Assembly: GCA_937967535.1 (NCBI GenBank) | Contig: CALCMV010000056.1 | Location: 1 to 16,430, forward strand | Length of the DNA stretch: 16,430 nucleotides | DNA from: an uncultured Saprospiraceae bacterium | GTDB lineage: Bacteria; Bacteroidota; Bacteroidia; Chitinophagales; Saprospiraceae | Direction of reading: 5' to 3' | In this document: one piece after another, positions 1 through 7,370 of the stretch | How positions within the stretch are numbered: the stretch's first letter is position 1 | How the letters are laid out: every line of letters starts with the position of its first letter | Program-made: the position numbers and the translations under genes | Notes under the pieces: generated by a model | Seen by the model: only the letters and a program-made list of their open reading frames with translations | Database searches by the model: none | What the model was told of the DNA's origin: nothing

Positions 1-140
1 TTTTCAAACTGATAATCAACAGTTTATGGTTTTGGCGAGGCATCAAAGAGGGAGTTTATCGGGATAAATGACCGATTTGATGTGAAGCCAAGTTCATAAA
101 ATGTTGGTTATCAGGCAGAAAAAATTTAAACATGCTCTAA
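1..140 (+). mobile_element. MITE-like element, copy 1 (left end outside window)
   Basis: This copy matches the complete copy at 7884-8041 in the same orientation, from the internal TTTTCAAACTGATAATCA to the right terminal repeat AAACATGCTC, with roughly 85-90% identity by eye. The right end is followed by TAA (138-140), the same trinucleotide that flanks the other copies. The first 17 or so bases of the left terminal repeat lie before position 1. There is no coding capacity. The middle folds back on itself, CATCAAA (41-47) pairing with TTTGATG. I infer a non-autonomous transposon remnant; no transposase gene is in the window. Confidence 0.75.
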
Positions 141-189
141 AGGGATTCGTCTGACGAGTATTTGCTTTAGGCAAAGTTAAATGGCTAGC
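139..189 (-). repeat. Dispersed repeat E, copy 1 (inverted relative to 14006-14056)
   Basis: The reverse complement of this 51-bp stretch matches 14006-14056 at 48 of 51 positions. It contains the odd palindrome TCGTCTGACGA. It begins directly at the right edge of MITE copy 1, whose TAA overlaps its first bases. The function is unknown. Confidence 0.8.
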
Positions 190-248
190 CAAGCTACTCG
201 ACGGACATTTTCAAAATCTAACGATACCCCACATCTTTTCGGGCAGCC

Positions 249-283
249 TACTCGCCTTGCATTTTCAAAATGCAAGGCGAGTA
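249..283. repeat. 35-nt near-perfect palindrome
   Basis: Arms of 17 nt (starting TACTCGCCTTGCATTTT) flank one central C, so the sequence can form a very stable hairpin or cruciform. There is no T-tract on either side, which argues against an ordinary intrinsic terminator. A degenerate relative at about 194-219 shares CTACTCG and CATTTTCAAAAT, suggesting an older duplication of a roughly 54-bp unit. Confidence 0.85.
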
Positions 284-402
284 AAGTTTGTCCTTTAATT
301 TTAAAATCAACTAATTACAAAATTTATTTTTAATAATAAGAAAAATATTTTACAATAAAAAATCATACACAATAAAGAAATACGAAATACGTGTTAATTA
401 TT

Positions 403-540
403 CTTTTTTAGATTTTTACAAAAAGTAATTAATAACATGTTTTATTTTATTGATGAAATTTATTCAATTGATTATCAATTAGTTACGGTTCTAAACCTAA
501 TTCCCCAATTCCCTAGTTCCCCATTTTGTCCAAAGTCCAA
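403..540 (+). repeat. Dispersed repeat B, copy 1 (unoccupied site)
   Basis: The reverse complement of 7763-7884 matches this stretch with only three substitutions plus an 8-nt and a 1-nt indel. At its left edge the reverse strand reads AAAATCTAAAAAAGA without interruption. In the other copy a MITE-like element interrupts exactly this site at the TAA. The function is unknown and no open reading frame is conserved between the copies. Confidence 0.88.
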
Positions 541-576
541 TTCTTTTAACGGTTGCATTAAATCATTTTATACCAT

Positions 577-617
577 AAAAAAAGCCGTAAATTATTCATT
601 AAGAATAATTTACGGCT
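577..617 (-). terminator. Intrinsic terminator of the E2 gene
   Basis: A perfect 15-bp stem (583-597 with 603-617, beginning AGCCGTAAATTATTC) with a 5-nt loop is followed on the minus strand by a run of T (A-run at 577-583). It lies about 65 nt downstream of the E2 stop codon. Confidence 0.85.
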
Positions 618-681
618 CAGATATTTTGAATACTTCAAATTCGTCAACTCGTCAATTCCACAACTCGTCAACTCATTTTCA

Positions 682-1950
682 TCAAACAATCATGCGAATC
701 GGGTCTTCCATGATGGATTTGAATGTTTGGAGGAATTGTGCGCCTGTGGCACCATCTACTACGCGGTGGTCGCAGGAAAGGGTGACTTTCATACGATGCC
801 CAACGGCGATTTCGCCATCTTTCACAACGGGTTCTTCGGTAATCGTACCGACTGCCATGATACAAGCATCCGGCGGATTGATAATCGCCGTAAATTCTTC
901 GATGCCAAACATACCCAAATTGGAAATCGTAAAGGTGTTGCCTTGCATCTCATCGCCGGAGAGTTTGCGTTCTTTGGCTTTGCCGGCTAATTCGCGGACT
1001 TCGCCATTGATTTGCGAGAGTGTCTTGGCATCTGCATTGCGAACTACGGGTACGAGTAAGCCTTCATCTACGGCTACGGCTACACCGATATTGATATTGC
1101 CGTTTTTGCGAATGATATCACCCAGCCAAGAGGAGTTGATAGCAGGATGCTGGCGCAAAGCTGCTGCGGCTGACTTGATTACCAAGTCGTTATAAGATAT
1201 TTTCTGTGGCGCAATTTCGTTGATACGTTTGCGGGTTTCCATCGCCTTCGCCATATCAATGCTGATGGTCAGATAGAAATGCGGCGCACCAAATTTGCTT
1301 TCCGATAAGCGGCGTGCAATGGTTTTACGCATTTGGCTGAGGGGTATATCTTCGTCCATCGCAGTCGCTGCGGCAACTTGCATAGGAGCAGCTTTGGGTG
1401 CAGCGACAGCAGTTCTGGTCGAAAGAAAGGCTTCAATATCTTTTTTAACAATACGCCCGTCGTCGCCTGTACCTGCTACTTGTGCGAGGTCAATGCCTTC
1501 TTTTTCCGCCATGCTTTTTGCCAAAGGAGAGGCTTTGATTCTGCCGCCGGACGGAGCAGCTACAGGTGTAGGAGCAGCCGAAGGTGCGGCAGGTGCGCTT
1601 ACTGGCGGACTAGGGGCAGGAGCAGCTTCAGTCGCCGGTTCTCCGGCAGGCTGTGGAGCTGCGCCGGGTGTTTCTGCAAGTGCTGCTTCGAGTATTGCTT
1701 TGTAATCTTCGCCGGGTTCGCCGATGACTGCCATGACCGCATCAATCGGCACAGATTCGCCTTCTTTCACGCCGATATAGAGCAGTGTACCTGTGTAGTA
1801 ACTGTCTTGTTCCATCACCGCTTTGTCGGTTTCTACCTCAAATAATGTCTCCCCGGCTTCTACTTGGTCGCCTACTTTTTTGTGCCACGCGACTACCGTA
1901 CCTTCGGTCATGGTGTCGCTCAATAGCGGCATTCTGATGATATCTGCCAT
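682..1950 (-). CDS. pdhC: Pyruvate dehydrogenase complex E2 (dihydrolipoamide acetyltransferase)
   Basis: This 422-residue protein has the standard E2 layout. An N-terminal lipoyl domain (about 1-80) carries the lipoylated lysine K43 in the ETDKAVME motif. An Ala/Pro-rich flexible linker (about 95-135) follows, then a peripheral subunit (E3/E1) binding domain at about 137-176 (IKASPLAKSMAEKEGID..GTGDDGRIVKKDI). The C-terminal acyltransferase core (about 200-422) contains DHRVVDG, with catalytic H395 and D399. In this family E2 transfers the acetyl group from lipoyl-lysine to CoA in the cytoplasmic pyruvate dehydrogenase core. The lipoyl sequence most resembles pyruvate-type E2, but a branched-chain or 2-oxoglutarate E2 cannot be fully excluded. 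The E1 and E3 genes are not adjacent. A weak promoter candidate (TTG, 18 nt, TAATTTAA) lies upstream, and a TCCCGATA palindrome occupies the 5' leader. The gene has its own terminator. Confidence 0.95.
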   Translation of the reverse strand: MADIIRMPLLSDTMTEGTVVAWHKKVGDQVEAGETLFEVETDKAVMEQDSYYTGTLLYIGVKEGESVPIDAVMAVIGEPGEDYKAILEAALAETPGAAPQPAGEPATEAAPAPSPPVSAPAAPSAAPTPVAAPSGGRIKASPLAKSMAEKEGIDLAQVAGTGDDGRIVKKDIEAFLSTRTAVAAPKAAPMQVAAATAMDEDIPLSQMRKTIARRLSESKFGAPHFYLTISIDMAKAMETRKRINEIAPQKISYNDLVIKSAAAALRQHPAINSSWLGDIIRKNGNINIGVAVAVDEGLLVPVVRNADAKTLSQINGEVRELAGKAKERKLSGDEMQGNTFTISNLGMFGIEEFTAIINPPDACIMAVGTITEEPVVKDGEIAVGHRMKVTLSCDHRVVDGATGAQFLQTFKSIMEDPIRMIV

Positions 1951-1963
1951 CTCTGTAAGTTTA

Positions 1964-1981
1964 TCCCGATAACTATCGGGA
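1964..1981. repeat. Short palindrome TCCCGATAACTATCGGGA
   Basis: An 8-bp stem flanks a 2-nt centre. It sits about 14 nt upstream of the E2 start codon, so it would form a hairpin in the 5' leader of that mRNA. Related palindromes occur at 2323-2341, 7389-7406 and 9152-9170. Confidence 0.8.
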
Positions 1982-2322
1982 AAGTTTAAGATTAAGTTTA
2001 AATTAGTATAAAACCCTAATTTTCAAGCACTTAATAAACTCAAAATGTGTAATTATGTTCAATTTTTTAACAGGCGAATGTTAAATTTTCACCAAAAGTA
2101 AGACATTCGTAGTAATTAAAATACTAATCAGGGGTTTTTGATTTTTGATTGTGTGATTTTTGATTGTAAGTTAAAATCTTTGTTATGTGAAATATATGGG
2201 TGTTAATTTATGTTTTAAATTTAAATATTTATAAAAATAGGCACTTAAAAATTTTTTGAGACCAACATGTTGTCGATAAATTTGCGATATTAGTTTATCC
2301 CTCCGAAGGAGGCTTAAATTTG

Positions 2323-2341
2323 TCCCGTATAGCTATCGGGA
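2323..2341. repeat. Short palindrome TCCCGTATAGCTATCGGGA
   Basis: This is a member of the same palindrome family. Like the copy at 1964 it is flanked by TTTR on the left and RAGTTTRA on the right, so the repeated unit is about 30 bp and not only the palindrome itself. Confidence 0.7.
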
Positions 2342-2454
2342 GAGTTTGAACTTGTTCTTAAACTTAAACTTAAACTTTATTTAGATAATTACTCGCGCTT
2401 GTTTCGTTGAAAAACGGAGTGCGATTTATGATTTTTAATTTGGCAAATATATTG

Positions 2455-2577
2455 AATGTCTTCGCCAAATTTTGAATGACAAATGAATTTAAATTTTACT
2501 TTATTTTTTATTGATAATTAAAAATTAACAAATTAAATATTTTTCATCATTCAAAATTAAAAATTGGCGAACACATT
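2455..2577 (+). repeat. Inverted-repeat element C, copy 1
   Basis: A 123-bp AT-rich element begins AATGTCTTCGCCAAATTTTG and ends with the inverted counterpart AAATTGGCGAACACATT. The reverse complement of 7370-7533 aligns along its whole length, apart from two insertions in the longer copy. An extra half-end (AATTTGGCAAATATATT, 2438-2454) abuts its left side. The right end lies 8 bp from the esterase stop codon. No clear target duplication is visible. Confidence 0.75.
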
Positions 2578-2585
2578 GTTATATT

Positions 2586-3761
2586 TTACATTTTTATAAA
2601 TTTCTGAGTAATGCTTCCCTTCGCAAATTTGAGGTGAATGAGGTAGATGCCTTTGGGTAAAGTTTGGATGTTGATTGTAGTGTCGTTGTAATTTCCGATT
2701 ATTTTTCCGTTAGAATTTATAATTTGAATGGATGCGGGAGGGGCATTATTATTTAAATCAATAAAAAGAAAATCGGAGGCAGGATTGGGATAAATATTGA
2801 GTTCTATTTCGGAAATAATATCAGTAGATGTGGTGAAGCAAGCTGCGGCAGAGAGGTGTTCGACAAAGAAATCAGTAAAAGAGTTGATGGCATCGTAGTT
2901 GTAAAAAACATTATCGGCATGTACTGCATTTTCAGATATAATAAAATCGGTAGGAACACCTTTTTGTGTAAGCGATTCGTAGAGAATTTGGCTTTGGTGC
3001 AATGGCACGACACAATCAAAAGTACCATGATAAATGCGAAATGGCGGCTCATTGCCACTGATATAGCTAATGGGATTGGCAGATTGGACACGCTCCGGAC
3101 AGGTGGTAATGAGACAACCCAAGAGCAGGGAAGTCATAGAGTAGGGGCTTGAATATACGGTAGCGTTAGTGCAAGAATCCGGTGGTATAAGGGGGAAATG
3201 CTCTTCGGCTTTGAGGAAGTCCGTTGGTCCGAAAAAATCAACGACAGCTTGGACGGCACTAGTCTCTTTTGGGTATCCGAGGTGATACCCTTCGAGGTCG
3301 TAAACATCGCCGGTAACGCCGAGCATAGCAGCGAGATGTCCTCCGGCAGAGTGTCCCATCACACCGATGGCACAAGTATCTATATTATAGGTGTCGGCAT
3401 GGTGGCGCAGGTGTCGAATAGCTGCCTTGCAATCATACAGTTGGGCGGGCCAAATACTGTCTAGACTGTATCGGTAGTTGATGTCTACCACAACGTATTG
3501 GGCTTGTTGGTAGAGGCGGGAGAGGTAGGGGTGGAGGTCGCCTTTTTTCTCCCCATTTCCCCAGCCGCCGCCGTGTATATATACCACAGCAGGGCGTGGT
3601 GAACCTTGACCGGTAGGGATGTATACATCAAGTAGATGCCTTTCTAAAGTATCGCCTACATAATTTACATTTGTATATCTGGGGAGGATTTGTGCCGATG
3701 CTTGGGTGGCCCATAATAATAAGGCAAAAAAGAAGGCACTTTTCAGTGAGAAAAGTCTCAT
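2586..3761 (-). CDS. Secreted alpha/beta-hydrolase (esterase-like) with T9SS sorting domain
   Basis: This 391-residue protein has a signal peptide (1-23, cleavage after ASA). An alpha/beta-hydrolase domain spans about 35-305 and resembles the BD-FAE/carboxylesterase group. It shows the oxyanion motif HGGG (63-66), the nucleophile elbow GHSAG with S138, the acid D249 in GTFDCVVP and the catalytic histidine H281. Residues about 319-391 form a Por-type T9SS C-terminal domain with YPNPASD and the closing KGIYLIHLKF..ITQKFIKM. The protein should cross the inner membrane by Sec and the outer membrane by T9SS, ending secreted or surface-bound. The substrate is not determinable; ester cleavage on carbohydrates or small esters is family-based inference. 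A TATATTTG box lies upstream. No hairpin terminator was found before element C. Confidence 0.92.
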   Translation of the reverse strand: MRLFSLKSAFFFALLLWATQASAQILPRYTNVNYVGDTLERHLLDVYIPTGQGSPRPAVVYIHGGGWGNGEKKGDLHPYLSRLYQQAQYVVVDINYRYSLDSIWPAQLYDCKAAIRHLRHHADTYNIDTCAIGVMGHSAGGHLAAMLGVTGDVYDLEGYHLGYPKETSAVQAVVDFFGPTDFLKAEEHFPLIPPDSCTNATVYSSPYSMTSLLLGCLITTCPERVQSANPISYISGNEPPFRIYHGTFDCVVPLHQSQILYESLTQKGVPTDFIISENAVHADNVFYNYDAINSFTDFFVEHLSAAACFTTSTDIISEIELNIYPNPASDFLFIDLNNNAPPASIQIINSNGKIIGNYNDTTINIQTLPKGIYLIHLKFAKGSITQKFIKM

Positions 3762-3814
3762 TAAATGGTATTCAATTATAGCAAGTTAGGAAATATGTAG
3801 GTGTATGATAGCGC

Positions 3815-3822
3815 CAAATATA
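3815..3822 (-). promoter_or_regulatory. Candidate -7 box (TATATTTG) of the esterase gene
   Basis: On the minus strand TATATTTG fits the Bacteroidota sigma-A -7 consensus TAnnTTTG and lies about 53 nt before the start codon. I did not find a TTG at the expected -33 spacing, so the call rests on the -7 box alone. Confidence 0.4.
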
Positions 3823-3945
3823 GCCCAATTTAGAGAATATACCATCTTTTTTTTGTCAAAATTATCTGTAAGTTTGTTTTTCGTATTTAAAACCTAATAG
3901 AATGATTATCAATTGCTTATTAGTTGGTATTCGTTATACGCTCAT

Positions 3946-5142
3946 TTAGTTCACTTTAAGGCGTTGTCCTATTTTAATGACATTGGAAGTGAGTCCGTTG
4001 AGTTTTTTGAGGGCTTCTACGGTCATATTGTATTTTCTTGAAATATTGTATAGGGTATCGCCTGCTTTTACGATGTGAAGTGTCGTAGTAGTAGTCGGGG
4101 TAGGGGCTGTTTCTGTTTCGCTTGGGTTTGTTGTTTGTGGTTTTTGGGGAGTGGGTTTTGGAGGTGTGGTGATTGGGGTATTTTTTGGGCGTAATTTGGG
4201 TGTAGTTTTCGCTTTTTTACGCAAATAAATGCGCTGACCTGCGGCGGGTTCTGTTCCGCTTTCCATGCGGTTGCGCTTGTAGATGTGTTTGAGTTTGATG
4301 CCGTATTTTTGGGAAAGCAGGTACATGTTGTCTTCTTTTTTTACGATGTGAAATTCTTTTTTGTAGCGATATTTTTTGCGTTTGGGCTGCATGTAGATGT
4401 AGTCTCCTTGTTGGATGACTTGGCTGGGCTTGGCATCATTATATTTCAATAATTTGCTTAGAGGAATGTCCAATATTTCCGAAAGTTCGGAGTAGTTATC
4501 GCCTGCTGCTGCCAAGATGATTTTGATTTGGTTGTTGACACTTTTGCGGCGGGTGACAGCTTCTACTTTGTCGGGGTTTTGAGGATTTTCCGGCTCATAG
4601 ACGATGACCTCTTCCGTCATTTTGTCGAATCGCGCAAGGTCGGTATCTTGGATGATTTTAATGAGCAAATCGGCGTATTTTGGGTTGGTGGCATAACCTG
4701 CTTTTTTGAGTCCCCGCGCCCAGTTTTTATAATCGGTTTTGGGATAGCTGAATAAAAACTCATACCGCGCACCCGACATCAAAAATTCGGTATGCGCCCT
4801 GTAAGATTGTTCGGGCGATTGGTATTTGCGAAAGCAAGATTTGATAAGATTGCCATTGCGGTCATAGTCGTCGTCGAAGTGGTAGTAGGTCGCGCCCGAC
4901 CACCGGCTGCCGCATTTGACTCCAAAGTGATTGTTGGCTTTGACGGCGAGTGTACTTGTACCCGACGCAGATTCGAGAATGCCTTGTGCCAGCTTGATGC
5001 TGGCAGGAATCCCGCTTCTGTTCATTTCTTCGATGGCAATGTGTTTGTAGAGTTCAATGTATGTTTCCCGTTCATTGCTTTGAGCGCAAGCACACAAAAA
5101 TACGCACAGGAATATGCCCATGCCGATTATTTTCTTTTTCAT
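3946..5142 (-). CDS. Glucosaminidase-family peptidoglycan hydrolase with LysM repeats
   Basis: From the ATG at 5142 this is a 398-residue exported protein. The N-terminus MKKKIIGMGIFLCVFLCACAQ is a signal peptide; LCAC could be a lipobox, making it an outer-membrane lipoprotein, or cleavage may follow ACA. A FlgJ/Auto-like glucosaminidase domain (about 26-172) has the probable catalytic E57 in LAQGILESASG. A degenerate LysM (about 206-252), a second LysM (about 264-307), a Pro/Thr-rich linker (310-353) and a clear C-terminal LysM (354-398) follow. The family cleaves the glycan strands of peptidoglycan, and LysM domains bind them, so a role in wall remodelling or cell separation is likely. The open frame extends 17 codons further upstream, but that extension runs into simple repeats and the TATTTTTG box, so the later start is preferred. 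Confidence 0.92.
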   Translation of the reverse strand: MKKKIIGMGIFLCVFLCACAQSNERETYIELYKHIAIEEMNRSGIPASIKLAQGILESASGTSTLAVKANNHFGVKCGSRWSGATYYHFDDDYDRNGNLIKSCFRKYQSPEQSYRAHTEFLMSGARYEFLFSYPKTDYKNWARGLKKAGYATNPKYADLLIKIIQDTDLARFDKMTEEVIVYEPENPQNPDKVEAVTRRKSVNNQIKIILAAAGDNYSELSEILDIPLSKLLKYNDAKPSQVIQQGDYIYMQPKRKKYRYKKEFHIVKKEDNMYLLSQKYGIKLKHIYKRNRMESGTEPAAGQRIYLRKKAKTTPKLRPKNTPITTPPKPTPQKPQTTNPSETETAPTPTTTTTLHIVKAGDTLYNISRKYNMTVEALKKLNGLTSNVIKIGQRLKVN

Positions 5143-5156
5143 GGATAATTGCTTGA

Positions 5157-5184
5157 ATTTTTGATTTTTGATTTTTGATTTTTG
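5157..5184. repeat. Tandem heptamer (ATTTTTG)x4 in the 5' leader
   Basis: Four exact copies of ATTTTTG lie between the candidate promoter and the start codon of the LysM gene. Similar but imperfect runs occur at about 2133-2169. Such tracts can change copy number by slippage; an effect on expression is only a possibility. Confidence 0.85.
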
Positions 5185-5190
5185 ATTTCG

Positions 5191-5198
5191 CAAAAATA
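5191..5198 (-). promoter_or_regulatory. Candidate -7 box (TATTTTTG) of the LysM hydrolase gene
   Basis: On the minus strand TATTTTTG fits TAnnTTTG. It lies about 48 nt before the chosen start codon and overlaps the first codons of the longest open frame, which supports the downstream start. No convincing -33 TTG is seen. Confidence 0.38.
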
Positions 5199-5448
5199 CA
5201 AAATGAAATTTGTAAGGCGAATAAATTAAAAATTGTCAAAGACACCTCAAAATTTCTGAATTTGCCACTGCAAAGATGATTCCGAATAAGCAAAGATGTG
5301 AATTTTTCATTAAAATTATTAAAAATTATAATTTATATTAATTTATAATTTAAATATTTACAAAAATAAAAATAAATAAATTATTCGCGTTCGATTTGTA
5401 ATTTAATTTGGCGAACATATTGAATGTTCAATTTGAGTTAAAATATCC

Positions 5449-5484
5449 AAAAAAAAGAGGATTTCACTTAGGCGAAATCCTCTT
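5449..5484 (-). terminator. Intrinsic terminator of the 604-residue T9SS gene
   Basis: An 11-bp perfect stem (AAGAGGATTTC, 5455-5465, with 5474-5484) and an 8-nt loop are followed on the minus strand by a T-run (A-run 5449-5456). It lies about 33 nt after the stop codon. A shorter T-run on the other side may allow some bidirectional termination. Confidence 0.85.
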
Positions 5485-5516
5485 CTTTTTAACAAAAAAA
5501 ATATAATTAGCTTAAT

Positions 5517-7331
5517 TTAATTCTTCACAAATCGTTTGACTTTATTAAGTCCTTTGTCGTTCCTTACTTGGATGAGGTAAGTGCCTGTCGAGAGTTGGTT
5601 GATGTCCAATTCAAAAGTATTAAAACCTTGTGTGGTATTTTCGGTGCGGGTGTGTAGTGTTTGCCCGATGGTATTGACCACTTGTATTTGGATAGTGCCT
5701 GTATTGTCCGAATCATAGATGAGGTAAAGCGCGTCATGGACAGGTACGGGATATACGGCGATGTCACCCTCAATTCGTGTGGCGATTTGTACAATATTTG
5801 AATACTCAAAGGTACCGTCCAAATCAACCATACGCAAGCGATAGTAGTTATTGCCAAGTGCAGGTGTGGCATCCTCAAAGGTATAAGAAAGCGTCAGTAG
5901 CGATTCTCCGGCAGCGTCAACAGCACCGATTCTTGCAAAATTCAGCCCATCTGTACTTTTTTGTATTTCAAAGAAATCGCTATTTTCTTCGGTGGCTGTT
6001 TTCCATGCCAATTCATTGATACCGTTGATATTGCGACCTGTAAAAGATAGCAATTTGATGGGTAATGCAGCGAGACAATTGCTGCCGTCTGCAAGGTCAA
6101 TATCACAAGATTCAAAGCAATCTCTGACAAATGTATCTCCACTCATGGGTGCTAAGAACCTGTCATCGAAGTTGGCGGGGTCGGCACAATCCTGACCTTG
6201 AATATTTTCCTTGCAGCTAAAATCGCCGCAAGCTCCATTTGTATAAGTATAGAAGGAAGAAAAACCCATGGGCTTCTCAAATCTGGCGATATGTATGTCC
6301 GAGCCATTATTAATCATGGAGAATACTCCGGGTACACTGAAGTTGCCGCCACCGGCTACGAAGAAACCTTCGGGACTTGGTGTAGTATTCCCTTCGCCGA
6401 GTTGGAATGTAAGTGTTCCTGCCTCGCCACATTCGTAGCAACTATTCCAGCAAATAGTTGGTAATGAGCCTGTTGAGGAAACATTGAGGGTGCGATTGAT
6501 AAAGACCTCGCCGCCTGCACCGAAGGTCGTATTGGTACAATCATAGAATTTATCGCTGAAATTTTCCGAGACACCAAACTGGTCTAATTGGAATAAATAC
6601 TCATAACTGCCCGGTGCCATATCCACTATTGTATGCGTCCAGATACCATCACCGTCGCTATCGTCGAGTGGGTTGGAATTGGGCGAAAAGCCGTTGAATG
6701 TACCACTCACAAAAAGCGAATCAAAAGCGGCTGTATAGTTGCTCATATCTACGGAAAAGGTCACATCAAAAAGTTCGGGAGCAGCAGTTGTGACGACCAC
6801 ATCATCAAAATAATAAATTTCCTCTGCGGAAAGGCTCGTCCCGAAGCTAAAAAATAAAGTGAGACGAGTATACATTTGTCCTTCGGCAGCTTGACCTTCT
6901 ACATTGTAGCAGACATCAACCCAAGTTTGGGCATCATTGATTTGTTGGTTGAGTTCCCAATCGGGTGCGCCGTTGAGACCGCCCTCGACTTTGAGTAGGA
7001 GATTGGTCGGTTGGTCGAGCCATACTTTGAGGCAGATGGCATTGTCATTGCTAAAATCAATGACGGTTTGTGGGTCAGAAAATCCACCTGCCCAGACTTC
7101 CGAGCCTGCGGGTTTGGTAAATTCAGCAACCGTTGCACTCGTATTGATGCCACCGGGAAAAGGATTGGCAACGGCTAAATTCATAGGACCGGGAGCGATA
7201 CTACTGCCGAAAAATTCAAAATCAGCCGTAGTTGCAGGGCTTTCAAAATCAAGAATGGTCGTTTGGGCATTGACGGTGAAAAAAGTCACCATAAAAAATA
7301 GAAAAGTAAGTAGTAGTAGATGGTTATTCAT
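5517..7331 (-). CDS. Multidomain secreted protein with T9SS sorting domain, carbohydrate-binding-like
   Basis: This 604-residue protein has a signal peptide (1-22, VNA|Q). Residues about 25-182 resemble a jelly-roll carbohydrate-binding module (ILDFESP at the start, YYFDDVVV at the end). Residues about 186-300 look like an E-set/glycogen-binding-type beta-sandwich (FSVDMSNY..FVSGTFNGF..LDDSDGDGIWTHTI..GSYEYLFQLD). A second, more divergent Cys-containing unit follows (about 303-410). Residues 420-517 are the FnIII-like segment common in Bacteroidota (LPIKLLSFTGRN..NYYRLRMVDLDG). The T9SS C-terminal domain (524-604) contains YPVPVHDALY and STGTYLIQVRNDKG. I see no catalytic domain, so a surface glycan-binding or adhesive role is inferred. 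A TAACTTTG box precedes it, next to repeat element C, and a strong terminator follows. Confidence 0.88.
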   Translation of the reverse strand: MNNHLLLLTFLFFMVTFFTVNAQTTILDFESPATTADFEFFGSSIAPGPMNLAVANPFPGGINTSATVAEFTKPAGSEVWAGGFSDPQTVIDFSNDNAICLKVWLDQPTNLLLKVEGGLNGAPDWELNQQINDAQTWVDVCYNVEGQAAEGQMYTRLTLFFSFGTSLSAEEIYYFDDVVVTTAAPELFDVTFSVDMSNYTAAFDSLFVSGTFNGFSPNSNPLDDSDGDGIWTHTIVDMAPGSYEYLFQLDQFGVSENFSDKFYDCTNTTFGAGGEVFINRTLNVSSTGSLPTICWNSCYECGEAGTLTFQLGEGNTTPSPEGFFVAGGGNFSVPGVFSMINNGSDIHIARFEKPMGFSSFYTYTNGACGDFSCKENIQGQDCADPANFDDRFLAPMSGDTFVRDCFESCDIDLADGSNCLAALPIKLLSFTGRNINGINELAWKTATEENSDFFEIQKSTDGLNFARIGAVDAAGESLLTLSYTFEDATPALGNNYYRLRMVDLDGTFEYSNIVQIATRIEGDIAVYPVPVHDALYLIYDSDNTGTIQIQVVNTIGQTLHTRTENTTQGFNTFELDINQLSTGTYLIQVRNDKGLNKVKRFVKN

Positions 7332-7362
7332 AAATTCGTGTTTGGTAATTTAATATGAGACA

Positions 7363-7370
7363 CAAAGTTA
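7363..7370 (-). promoter_or_regulatory. Candidate -7 box (TAACTTTG) of the 604-residue gene
   Basis: On the minus strand TAACTTTG fits TAnnTTTG, about 31 nt before the start codon. Repeat element C begins at the upstream edge of this box, so the repeat supplies the DNA where the -33 region and any activator site would lie. Confidence 0.42.

Larger units (their letters stand above)
141..681. other. Intergenic region downstream of the E2 gene
   Basis: No gene is supported here. After MITE copy 1 come repeat E, the 35-nt palindrome, about 120 bp of very AT-rich sequence, repeat B and the E2 terminator. A short direct repetition of ACTCGTCAA-type units lies at about 645-675, between the E2 stop and its terminator. 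The plus-strand open frame starting at 437 runs antisense through the E2 gene and is not considered real. Confidence 0.7.
1951..2585. other. Repeat-rich intergenic region between E2 and the esterase
   Basis: No gene is supported in these 635 AT-rich bases. They hold the E2 leader with the palindrome 1964-1981, TTTTTGATT-type simple repeats at about 2133-2169, a CCTCCGAAGGAGG hairpin (2300-2312), a second palindrome (2323-2341), a short TTAAAC tandem (about 2355-2375) and inverted-repeat element C (2455-2577). Confidence 0.7.
5143..5516. other. Intergenic region between the LysM gene and the 604-residue gene
   Basis: No gene is supported. It contains the heptamer tract and promoter of the LysM gene, a very AT-rich middle, an isolated end of element C (AATTTGGCGAACATATT, about 5405-5421) and the terminator of the next gene. 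Confidence 0.65.

Noticed and set aside
437..1195. Long plus-strand open frame of 252 codons
   Set aside because: It runs antisense through the well-supported E2 gene and through repeat B and the terminator; the protein has no recognisable features.
2300..2312. CCTCCGAAGGAGG hairpin as a terminator
   Set aside because: The stem is only 5 bp, no T-run follows and no gene ends nearby.
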